Of a stretch of DNA of 18,712 nucleotides, positions 8,351 to 15,486 are shown piece after piece. The notes below the pieces were generated by a model. The model was not told the DNA's origin, did no database searches, and saw nothing but the letters and a program-made list of their open reading frames with translations. Origin of the DNA: Thermoflexibacter sp. (lineage in GTDB: Bacteria > Bacteroidota > Bacteroidia > Cytophagales > Thermoflexibacteraceae); assembly GCA_025455345.1 (NCBI GenBank), contig JALOMS010000008.1, positions 1 through 18,712 of the forward strand, given 5' to 3'. Numbering within the stretch: the stretch's first letter is position 1; every line of letters begins with the position of its first letter. A program made the translations under genes and the position numbers.

Positions 8351-8372
8351 AGCAATTTATCTTCCAGTAAAT

Positions 8373-9938
8373 ATGCGAACCATTATTTTGTCTTATTTCC
8401 TGTTTGTCTATTTTATTTCTTCTATTTATGCTCAAACTAATCCTTATGAGCAACTTATTTCTCATAAATTAGTTCGTTTATTGGGTAAAAGGCTTCAAGA
8501 CAATGAAGTCCAAGAACTCATCAAACAGTTAGGGCAACGCTCTGAACTGATGAGCGGTAATACGATTTATGCTTATCCTCAGAAAGGGGTCAAGTTGGAA
8601 TTTTATGCGGGTAAGCAATTGGAAGTGATAGAATTACATAGTGGGGTTGGGATAAACCGCGAAGAAATTTTTCAAGCATATTCAGGCGACCTTCCGCTAA
8701 GGCTTTCATTTAAGAATAATCGCCGTCAAGTAGTTACAAAATTGGGTAAGCCAAGTTTTTTTAATAATGATTATTTACAATTCAATTTCGAGGAGATTAC
8801 GCTCTTGATTTATGTTGATGAGAGCGGGCTTTCCAAATTGATTATCAAAAGAAGAACTTGTATTTCAGGAGATTGTCAGAATGGATATGGCGTTTTTGTA
8901 AGTCGTACAGGAGAGCGATATGAGGGAAACTGGAAAAATGGTGTGAGAAATGGCAAAGGTACGTGTTATTACATTAATGGAGATATTTACGAAGGCGAAT
9001 GGGTTAATAATCAACTCAATGGGGAGGGGAAGATGACTTACAAAAATGGGATAATAAAAAATGGTTTGTGGGAAAGAGATATATTCAAAGGAGAAATAAA
9101 GAGCAAAGAACAACTCATTTATACACTGCTTGGCAAACATAAAACAAGCTCACCTGTCAAATTACTCACAGAAAACTATGGTGGTGGATTTAAAGAAACA
9201 CGCTTAGACCAAGATTACACAAATTACATTTTCAATAATTCTAAATTGACTTTGACATTTGATGAGTATGGATATTTGTTCAAAATTACACTCAAAAATG
9301 CTGGTTTGCAAGATTTTGCAAGTAGCTTACCCAAAGGACTTCCTGCATTTAGTGATGAGAAATACATACGATACGCTTTCGGTTCGCCCAAAGATGTTTT
9401 AAAAACAGAGTCAGGCAATATTTTCATTTACCAAGAAAGTGATTATTTTATGTACGTTCGCTTCAATCAAAAATCTATGCTTATTTCTGTGGATTTTAAG
9501 GCGAGTAGCAGTGCATTTCAATACATTTTTCAGAAAAACTATTTGGATTGCAAAAAAGGGAACTGCAAGAGTGGATATGGGGAACTCAATCATGCAAGTA
9601 ATATCTATAAAGGCAATTTTGCTAATAGTATGTTCGACGGGAAAGGAGAAATGCAATATTTCAGTGGGGGGACTTATACAGGAGAATTTAAGCAAAATAA
9701 GCGAGAAGGCAAAGGCAAATATACATGGTCTGATAAAAGCTACTATGAGGGCGACTGGGCAAATAATCAGCGAGAAGGAAAGGGTACGATGGTCTATGCC
9801 AATGGCGACAAATATGTAGGACACTGGCTAAGAGACCTGCGCTCTGGGGAAGGTACACTTTATAAAGCAAATGGTAAAAAAATCACAGGACTGTGGGAAT
9901 TAGACGAGCTTAAAAGTGCTTTTGCCTTTGAAAAATAA
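8373..9938 (+). CDS. Exported MORN-repeat protein with internal duplication
   Basis: The 521-residue product starts with a signal peptide (residues 1 to about 21, ending S-S-I-Y-A-Q). It has two homologous halves. Each carries an alpha/beta-looking domain of about 110-130 residues with an L-G-K/G-S-P then Y-x-x-[FY] pattern, then a C-x4-C-x2-GYG junction (CISGDC at 163-168, CKKGNC at 393-398), then MORN repeats. The first MORN block (about 170-240) has roughly three repeats, the second (about 400-513) roughly five, with Y-x-G-x-[WF]-x-x-x-x-x-x-G-x-G cores. MORN repeats act as scaffolds or lipid/protein contact surfaces; the other domain is not recognised. It is divergently transcribed from the prenyl synthase gene. 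Location is periplasm or surface by inference; function unknown. Confidence 0.88.
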   Translation: MRTIILSYFLFVYFISSIYAQTNPYEQLISHKLVRLLGKRLQDNEVQELIKQLGQRSELMSGNTIYAYPQKGVKLEFYAGKQLEVIELHSGVGINREEIFQAYSGDLPLRLSFKNNRRQVVTKLGKPSFFNNDYLQFNFEEITLLIYVDESGLSKLIIKRRTCISGDCQNGYGVFVSRTGERYEGNWKNGVRNGKGTCYYINGDIYEGEWVNNQLNGEGKMTYKNGIIKNGLWERDIFKGEIKSKEQLIYTLLGKHKTSSPVKLLTENYGGGFKETRLDQDYTNYIFNNSKLTLTFDEYGYLFKITLKNAGLQDFASSLPKGLPAFSDEKYIRYAFGSPKDVLKTESGNIFIYQESDYFMYVRFNQKSMLISVDFKASSSAFQYIFQKNYLDCKKGNCKSGYGELNHASNIYKGNFANSMFDGKGEMQYFSGGTYTGEFKQNKREGKGKYTWSDKSYYEGDWANNQREGKGTMVYANGDKYVGHWLRDLRSGEGTLYKANGKKITGLWELDELKSAFAFEK

Positions 9939-10177
9939 ACACTAATAAATAACAAAATTTGCATACATAGAACAGCACAAAATAGAAAGAAAAAAATTCT
10001 TCATCAAACTCAACAGGAGTGCCATTTTTACAAAAAGAATCTTATTGATTATCTTTGTGTTCCAACATACAAAATTAAACCAATATGCTTCATGATTGGC
10101 ACTCTGCCAAGTATTATCGCAAGTGTTCTACGACTCAAATATAAGAATTTTATAGTAGATATCTTGCTAATTAAAAT

Positions 10178-10336
10178 AACACCAATAGGCAATTGCGTTG
10201 CGCTGTTAGATATTGGTATAAAATGTTGATAATCTTGGTGTTATGAACTTCTATGGAGTTCAACCTTACGCCTCTACGAGGCTTAAAAATGTGGAGATTT
10301 TCTATATTCTACCAATATTTAAGCCCTAACAGGCTT
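10178..10336 (+). repeat. Multi-hairpin intergenic repeat element
   Basis: Nested inverted repeats come first: AACACCAA (10178-10185) with TTGGTGTT (10235-10242), and ACCAATA (10181-10187) with TATTGGT (10211-10217). They share bases, so they cannot both pair. Three short hairpins follow: GAACTTC-TAT-GGAGTTC (10245-10261), GCCTC-TAC-GAGGC (10270-10282) and AAGCCC-TAAC-AGGCTT (10321-10336, one mismatch). A spacer TCTACCAATATT (10308-10319) precedes the last hairpin. Related hairpins and a near copy of the spacer occur at 14801-14865, so this is a dispersed family rather than a single site. Confidence 0.75.
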
Positions 10337-10409
10337 AGAATACGTATTTATTTAAACAAGTTGTCTAGTATATATTTAGCTATCATTTTTATTTGTTTAT
10401 ATACAAACC

Positions 10410-10417
10410 TATATTTG
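10410..10417 (+). promoter_or_regulatory. Candidate -7 element (TATATTTG) for the SDR gene
   Basis: This exact TAnnTTTG match lies 33 nt before the ATG at 10451 and is the same 8-mer as the box before the MORN gene. A TTTG lies 14 nt upstream (10392-10395). Its place inside the long open frame argues that translation starts at 10451. Confidence 0.4.
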
Positions 10418-10450
10418 TTTCCTAAAAACAAGTCTTATTTCCTTTTTTCT

Positions 10451-11230
10451 ATGCTAAAAGATAAAAAAATAGTCATTATCGGAGGTACCACAGGCATAGG
10501 CTTGTCTGCGGCAAAAGCATTTGTGCGCGAAGGTGCAAAAGTAGTGCTGGTAGGCAGAAATCCCGAAAGTGGGCAAGTCGCCAAAGAATTGTTGGGAGCA
10601 TCCGCTATTGTTTACAGTGGGGACGCTTCTCATCATCAGACCGCTATTACAGCAATAGACCTCTGTATCAGTGAGTTTGGAGGATTTGATGGGCTGTATC
10701 ACGTAGCGGGCGGAAGTGGCAGAAAATTTGGTGATGGACCCTTACACGAGCTAACCTTAGAGGGTTGGAATGTTACCTTTGAACTAAATCTGACAGGCTT
10801 AATGCTTTCCAATCAGGCGGCAGTTCGCAAGTTTAAGGAATTAGGCAAAGGCGGTACTATCCTGAATATGAGTTCGGTATTAGGCTTTTCTCCTTCACCC
10901 AAATATTTTGTAACGCACGCCTATGCCGCCGCCAAATCTGCCGTCATTGGCTTTACTAAGTCCATTGCCGCTTACTATGCCTTTGACAATATCAGGGTCA
11001 ATCTCCTTGCCCCTGCACTCGTAGAAACGCCTATGTCCCAAAGAGCAAGCAATGATGAAACAATTTTGAGTTTTGTCAAAACTAAGCAACCCTTAGACGG
11101 GGGTAGAAACGGCAAACCCGAAGACCTTGACGGAGCGGCGATTTACTTTATGTCTGACGCTTCTTCATTCACCACAGGACAAACGCTTTACGTGGACGGT
11201 GGTTGGGAAGTGTCGGAAGGGCAGTATTAA
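10451..11230 (+). CDS. SDR-family NAD(P)-dependent oxidoreductase
   Basis: From the ATG at 10451 the product has 259 residues, normal for a classical short-chain dehydrogenase. Visible are the cofactor loop GGTTGIG (11-17), acidic D58 for the adenine pocket, HVAGG (84-88), N113, the catalytic Ser in NMSS (141/142), Y158 and K162 (YAAAK), and a C-terminal VDGGW (248-252) before EVSEGQY. R36 after the second strand (VLVGRN) hints at NADP preference. It probably oxidises or reduces a hydroxyl/carbonyl of a small substrate. The frame stays open upstream to 10253, but that part encodes repeat hairpins and a Lys/Ile/Tyr-rich stretch unlike the family. It lies 212 nt before the ROK kinase gene and shares its richer GC content. 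Confidence 0.92.
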   Translation: MLKDKKIVIIGGTTGIGLSAAKAFVREGAKVVLVGRNPESGQVAKELLGASAIVYSGDASHHQTAITAIDLCISEFGGFDGLYHVAGGSGRKFGDGPLHELTLEGWNVTFELNLTGLMLSNQAAVRKFKELGKGGTILNMSSVLGFSPSPKYFVTHAYAAAKSAVIGFTKSIAAYYAFDNIRVNLLAPALVETPMSQRASNDETILSFVKTKQPLDGGRNGKPEDLDGAAIYFMSDASSFTTGQTLYVDGGWEVSEGQY

Positions 11231-11370
11231 GCAGTTACCAATGAACAATTGTCAATTTTTAAGTTTGAAATTGTTGAAATATAAGTTTGAAAGGTTCTCT
11301 GTTTTGATTGTTTGAAATCATTAATCATGACTAACACAATAAAGGCGAGCCATTCAAACAAAATAAACTG

Positions 11371-11442
11371 AAATAACCAACTATTTAATTATCAAACTAT
11401 TAAATCATAACAACCAACAACTAACAACCAACAACTAATAAA
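11371..11442 (+). promoter_or_regulatory. G-free C/A/T-rich leader of the ROK kinase gene
   Basis: The 72 nt before the ATG at 11443 contain no G. They include a perfect 14-bp tandem duplication of CAACCAACAACTAA (11411-11424 and 11425-11438). Such a leader should be unstructured in RNA. It resembles the leader at 15421-15486, and both end in ACAACTAA followed by A/T and the ATG. Further upstream, TAAGTTTGAAA occurs twice (11260-11270, 11282-11292) and includes TAnnTTTG matches that could be -7 boxes. Confidence 0.55.
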
Positions 11443-12336
11443 ATGAAAACAGCAATAGGCATAGATTTAGGAGGGACAAACGTCAAAGGGGTTTTGCTCA
11501 ATGAAAATGGAGAAATTCTCAAACAACACTATTTACCGACCCAAGATGACCCAGATGGAAAATGGAGAGCAAATATCTTGACAATGGCAGATTTCCTCAA
11601 AAAAGACGCTCCTTCTGCGACAATCATTGGTCTGTCCTGCCCAGGGCTTGCCAATGAATCCAACAAGTGCATTGCCCACCTACCCAACCGACTGGCAGGT
11701 TTAGAAAATTTTATTTGGGAAAACTACTTAGGAATGACAACCTTTGTTCTCAATGACGCACACGCCGCAATGATGGCAGAAGCAAGATTTGGCGCAGTCA
11801 GAGGGCATAAAAATGCGATTTTACTTACTTTGGGAACGGGAGTTGGGGGGGGACTGCTCATCAATGGGGCACTTTATCAGGGTTCGCACCAAATGGCGGG
11901 GCATTTTGGGCATATCTGTATCAATACCGAAGATGACGAAACAAGTATTTTGGGAATGGCGGGGAGCTTAGAATATGCGCTTGGCAACTACTCCATTAAG
12001 CGCAGGTCAGCAGGGCGTTTTCAGTCGACTCATGAGCTTTTGGAGGCTTACAACCGCAGTGAAGCATTTGCTACTTGGCTATGGTTAGATTCCCTACGCA
12101 AGTTGGGCTTGGTCATTGCCTCTTTTGCCAATTCGCTTTCCCCCGAAGTAGTCGTATTGGCAGGGGGAATCACCAAAGCAGGGGAGGCTCTTTTCAAACC
12201 CTTGCAAGAGTTTGTAAACATTTATGAGTTCAAACCCAATGGCGCAGGAAGCACAAAAACACTTATCAAGCAAGCCACTTTCAGCGACCTTTCAGGAGCA
12301 ATTGGGGCGGCGGCGTTTGCTTTTGAGAAAAGTTAA
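11443..12336 (+). CDS. ROK-family sugar kinase-like protein
   Basis: The 297-residue product has the ROK fold: phosphate-1 loop GIDLGGTN (6-13), the catalytic Asp in LNDA (N104-D105), the GTGVGGG phosphate-2 motif (131-137), a GHFGH segment (153-157) and an AGGI adenosine loop near 240. ROK kinases phosphorylate glucose, N-acetylglucosamine, N-acetylmannosamine, allose and similar sugars in the cytoplasm. Unusually, the E of the GExGH sugar-binding motif is His here, and the C-x-C-G-x-x-G-C-x-E zinc motif is gone; only the Glu of GSLE (177) remains. It may therefore have altered substrate choice. There is no helix-turn-helix extension, so it is not a ROK repressor. GC is richer than in the following gene. 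Confidence 0.9.
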   Translation: MKTAIGIDLGGTNVKGVLLNENGEILKQHYLPTQDDPDGKWRANILTMADFLKKDAPSATIIGLSCPGLANESNKCIAHLPNRLAGLENFIWENYLGMTTFVLNDAHAAMMAEARFGAVRGHKNAILLTLGTGVGGGLLINGALYQGSHQMAGHFGHICINTEDDETSILGMAGSLEYALGNYSIKRRSAGRFQSTHELLEAYNRSEAFATWLWLDSLRKLGLVIASFANSLSPEVVVLAGGITKAGEALFKPLQEFVNIYEFKPNGAGSTKTLIKQATFSDLSGAIGAAAFAFEKS

Positions 12337-12446
12337 CTTAAAAAACATAGATTTTATTTGAAATATACTTTCTTTTTGCTTTAATTTAATAAAAAAATGC
12401 TCTTTACCCTCTTTCTTTTAATTACACTTTAAACTTATTTCATTAC

Positions 12447-14651
12447 TTGCTAAAAAAACTATTTTTGATAGGGTGTTCTGTTTTGTTTGGGCAACAGATT
12501 TTTGCCCAAAGTGATATTCAACACCTCATTGATAGTGTAAGTATGCTCAGCAAAACAGCAAAAGAAGATACTAATAAGGTCTTACTCCTTTCCGAACTCT
12601 CTTATCGTTTTCGTAATAATAATGCTGATACAGCCATTTTTTTTGCCAATCAGGCACTTACACTCTCAGAAAAACTCAATTACCAAAGAGGGAAAGGCAT
12701 TGCTATTCATGATTTGGCGGCGGCATATTTCTTCAGAGATGAGTATGGAAAAGGATTAGAATATTGTAATCAAGCACAGGAACTTCTCAAAGGCACTCGC
12801 AAAGCCAATGAAAAATGGATATTAGGAATGATAAAAAATACGCTTGGGCGAATTTATCTGGCAAAAAATAACTTCCCCAAGGCATTAGCATACCTTTTGG
12901 AAGCACTTACTATTAGAGAAGAAATAAATGATAAATTAGGAATCGCCCAAAGTGAATACTACATTGCCATGGTCTATTTCAACCAAGGAAACAATGAGCA
13001 AGCCTTGATTTACCATTTAAAAGCACTGAAAGTGAGAGAAGAAGAAAATGATAAGGAGGGCATGGGACAGAGCTATAATAGCATTGGTGCCATCTATAGA
13101 AAACTTCAAGACTATCCTAAAGCATTTGAATACCATGATAAGGCTTTGCAAATAGATGAAAGCTTAGGAAATGAATATGGTATTGCCTATGACATCGCAA
13201 GCATCGCAAGTGTTTACAATCGGCAAAAAAACTATGAAAAAACATTGGAATATCATCAAAAAGCACTTGCAATTCGCGAGAAAATCAAAGATAATCAAGG
13301 TATTATCTATGGACTAAATCGCATAGCTGAGGTTTATCAAAAGCTGAATAAAATCAAAGAAAGTAATGAGTTTGCCAATCGTGCTTTTCTCCTCTCTCAA
13401 AAATTACAAGTCCCAAGGGAAACCCAAGAAGCGGCAATCATCTTAAGCAGTAATTATGAGAAACTTAAGAATATACCCAAAGCCTACGAGTTTCAAAAAA
13501 TAGTGCTTGCACTGAAAGACAGTCTTTTCAATATTGATAAAGAAAAAGAAATTGCCAATCTGCAATCAAATTATGATTTAGAAAAAAAGCAAGACGAGAT
13601 AGATATTCTCAATAGAGATAATTTGATTCAAGAAGAAGCGTTAAAAATCAAGGAGTTATACAATTATTTATATATTGGGGGTTTAGTCCTTCTGGGTATG
13701 ATTGCTACTTTTTTGATTAGGAATAATCGCAAAGAGCATAGAGTCAATCTATTACTTAATCAGCAAAAGAGAGCAATAGATGAGAGAAATGAAGAACTCA
13801 AACAAACCAATGAGGAACTAACGGCGACACTTGAATTAGCAGAAAATCGCCAAAAGGAGATTGAGAAAAAAAATGAAGATATTACAGCCAGTATTCTTTA
13901 TGCGAAGCGCATACAATCTGCGGTATTACCTTTCTCAGAGGTAATTAGTGAGAGTTTAGGACAAGAACAATTCTTTATTCTCTACAAACCAAGAGATATT
14001 GTCAGTGGAGATTTTTATTGGTTTGCAGAGATAGAGGACGAGCTGAACAATCAAAAAAAGATTATTTTTGCAGTGGCAGACTGTACAGGTCATGGTGTTC
14101 CTGGTGCTTTTATGTCCATGATAGGCAATGAGTTGCTCAATGAAATTGTCATTGAAAAGAATATTTCTTCTCCAGATTTGATACTCAATTATTTGCATAA
14201 ACGGATACGATATGTACTCAAACAAGGGCAGTCTGATAGCAAAGACGGCATGGATATTTCTATATGCGTGATTAATAAGCAAAACCAGACCATAGAGTTT
14301 GCTGGAGCAAACAACCCCATGTATTGGATATATGACCATCATCTAAACGACCTCAAAGCGGATAAACTCCCAATAGGAGGAGAGGAACGGCACAAAGAGC
14401 GCATTTATACCAAACATACCTTACCTCTACTGCCTAATTCTACCATTTACCTTTTTTCAGATGGATTTCAAGACCAATTTGGAGGAGCAGAAGACAAAAA
14501 GTTTATGGTCAAGCATTTTAGAAATCTTTTATTTTCCATTCACCAAGAGGATATGCCTACTCAGAAAGCAATTTTGGACAAGACAATTATAGAGTGGATA
14601 GGCAACGGTACGCAGACTGATGATATTACTGTGGTGGGAATTAGGATGTAG
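12447..14651 (+). CDS. TPR sensor protein with membrane segment and SpoIIE/PP2C phosphatase domain
   Basis: The 734-residue protein starts with TTG at 12447, chosen because it gives a clean signal peptide (MLKKLFLIGCSVLFGQQIFAQ) and no in-frame ATG lies nearby. Residues about 40-340 form some seven to eight TPR units with repeated A-x-x-Y-x-x-x-G and A-L-x-x-x-E patterns, predicted periplasmic. A coiled coil (about 355-400), a membrane helix (about 405-424) and a cytoplasmic coiled coil (about 425-475) follow. The PP2C/SpoIIE Ser/Thr phosphatase domain runs from about 480 to 734: SGDFYWF (D near 522), DCTGHGVPGAF (D545), DGMD (600), DGFQDQ (D672) and TDDIT (725-726), the metal-binding acidic residues of active members. 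It likely transmits an outside protein-protein signal to a partner-switching pathway. No partner kinase or STAS protein is adjacent. Confidence 0.93.
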   Translation: MLKKLFLIGCSVLFGQQIFAQSDIQHLIDSVSMLSKTAKEDTNKVLLLSELSYRFRNNNADTAIFFANQALTLSEKLNYQRGKGIAIHDLAAAYFFRDEYGKGLEYCNQAQELLKGTRKANEKWILGMIKNTLGRIYLAKNNFPKALAYLLEALTIREEINDKLGIAQSEYYIAMVYFNQGNNEQALIYHLKALKVREEENDKEGMGQSYNSIGAIYRKLQDYPKAFEYHDKALQIDESLGNEYGIAYDIASIASVYNRQKNYEKTLEYHQKALAIREKIKDNQGIIYGLNRIAEVYQKLNKIKESNEFANRAFLLSQKLQVPRETQEAAIILSSNYEKLKNIPKAYEFQKIVLALKDSLFNIDKEKEIANLQSNYDLEKKQDEIDILNRDNLIQEEALKIKELYNYLYIGGLVLLGMIATFLIRNNRKEHRVNLLLNQQKRAIDERNEELKQTNEELTATLELAENRQKEIEKKNEDITASILYAKRIQSAVLPFSEVISESLGQEQFFILYKPRDIVSGDFYWFAEIEDELNNQKKIIFAVADCTGHGVPGAFMSMIGNELLNEIVIEKNISSPDLILNYLHKRIRYVLKQGQSDSKDGMDISICVINKQNQTIEFAGANNPMYWIYDHHLNDLKADKLPIGGEERHKERIYTKHTLPLLPNSTIYLFSDGFQDQFGGAEDKKFMVKHFRNLLFSIHQEDMPTQKAILDKTIIEWIGNGTQTDDITVVGIRM

Positions 14652-14883
14652 TTAGGGGAAAATATATGCTTTTAATTCATTTTTTCTGGATATTTCTATA
14701 AAAATTTTAGTTTTGATAGCGTGGGTACAAGCGTAAAGCTTTTGCCTCAAAGATTTCAAGACTAACTAAACCTTGAGCCAGTAGCAAAGCAAAAAGTGCC
14801 GCCTCTACGAGGCTTAGAGGTGGTTGGGGCGTTTGTTTTCTACAAATATTTTGCCTCTATGAGGCTAAATTACATAGAACATT
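14652..14883 (+). other. Non-coding stretch after the phosphatase gene
   Basis: No gene is visible. The first half is AT-rich without a clear terminator. The second half holds the hairpin pair described at 14801-14865. Confidence 0.6.
14801..14865 (+). repeat. Second copy of the GCCTCTACGAGGC hairpin repeat family
   Basis: Two hairpins, GCCTC-TAC-GAGGC (14801-14813, identical to 10270-10282) and GCCTC-TAT-GAGGC (14853-14865), flank TCTACAAATATT (14839-14850). That spacer differs by one base from TCTACCAATATT at 10308-10319. Hairpin-spacer-hairpin order is kept, so this is a shortened relative of the element at 10178-10336. Confidence 0.75.
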
Positions 14884-14891
14884 TAAATTTG
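14884..14891 (+). promoter_or_regulatory. Possible -7 element (TAAATTTG) for the DUF6924-like gene
   Basis: This matches TAnnTTTG and lies 37 nt before the ATG at 14929. Such matches arise by chance in AT-rich DNA, so this is weak. Confidence 0.25.
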
Positions 14892-14928
14892 TTGTCCTAA
14901 TTATCTAATTCAAAATTGTTTGAACAAA

Positions 14929-15351
14929 ATGAGAAAAATCCCTAATACAGGTAATCCATTAGTTATAAGAACATTTTTTGATAATGATACGGAATGGGAA
15001 ATTATTTGCAAAAAAATCATTGCTCCCGACCCTATCTTGGATTTTAAGGCTTATGTTGATTTTCTTAGTAGTACAGAATTTGAAAATTGTACGCCAGAAG
15101 ATTTCATATCAATCGATGAGTATAAATCTTATGAACACTATTTTATATTTATTGTTGATGAACAAACTATTACAAATCCAGAATACCCAATCCTTTGCAT
15201 AGGGTTAAAATCTGATAAAGGAAAAGCGTTTCGTATAATTCCTTCTAAAATGTGGAGTGTAGAAAACAATTTATCAATAGCGAATATGGATTTTGAGGAT
15301 TTTCAAGATACAACAGATGAGGACGGAGTATATCGTGGTGTAGGGGAGTAG
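14929..15351 (+). CDS. DUF6924-like small acidic protein
   Basis: From the ATG at 14929 the product has 140 residues; a TTG at 14920 would add three. The patterns LVIRTFFDND-x-x-WE near the start, NPEYPILCI in the middle and WSVENNLSIANMDFEDF near the end match what I remember of the uncharacterised DUF6924 family, including the order of its conserved blocks. It is acidic at the C-terminus (DFEDFQDTTDEDGVYRG), has no signal peptide or membrane segment, and should be cytoplasmic. Function is unknown. It stands alone between a hairpin repeat and the SIS gene leader, and its base composition is AT-rich. Confidence 0.8.
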   Translation: MRKIPNTGNPLVIRTFFDNDTEWEIICKKIIAPDPILDFKAYVDFLSSTEFENCTPEDFISIDEYKSYEHYFIFIVDEQTITNPEYPILCIGLKSDKGKAFRIIPSKMWSVENNLSIANMDFEDFQDTTDEDGVYRGVGE

Positions 15352-15420
15352 ATTTGTGTTTTTCAATTCGCTACTTAAAAAATTTCTATCTAAATATTAT
15401 CTCTAAAATTTCTTATTACA

Positions 15421-15486
15421 ACTATTCGCTATCTAACTATTCAACGATTAACTATCTAACAATCAAGCAACAAACAACTAAAAAAT
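15421..15486 (+). promoter_or_regulatory. G-poor C/A/T-rich leader of the SIS gene
   Basis: From 15430 to 15486 only two G occur. CTATCTAAC is repeated (15429-15437, 15452-15460) and the tract ends CAACAAACAACTAAAAAAT before the ATG at 15487. Its style and end match the ROK leader. It may be an unstructured 5' UTR or translation enhancer; no hairpin is visible. Confidence 0.5.

Larger units (their letters stand above)
9939..10450 (+). other. 512-nt non-coding stretch before the SDR gene
   Basis: No credible gene lies here. An open frame running into the SDR gene from 10253 begins inside a hairpin repeat and is judged accidental. The stretch holds an 8-bp inverted repeat GAGTGCCA/TGGCACTC (10017-10024, 10097-10104), a short hairpin TTGGCA-CTC-TGCCAA (10096-10110), the multi-hairpin element at 10178-10336 and a -7-like box at 10410. 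Confidence 0.7.

Noticed and set aside
9411..9824. 137-codon minus-strand open frame and a 126-codon plus-strand frame (9439-9819) inside the MORN gene
   Set aside because: They are out-of-frame shadows of the MORN coding sequence, with no family resemblance and no start context.
10253..10450. 66-residue N-terminal extension of the SDR protein
   Set aside because: It would be encoded by the hairpin repeat and AT-rich spacer, lacks resemblance to SDR proteins, and contains the likely -7 box. The canonical SDR start is at 10451.
11411..11438. Tandem 14-bp repeat as a CRISPR-like array
   Set aside because: There are only two directly abutting units without spacers, and no cas genes are present.
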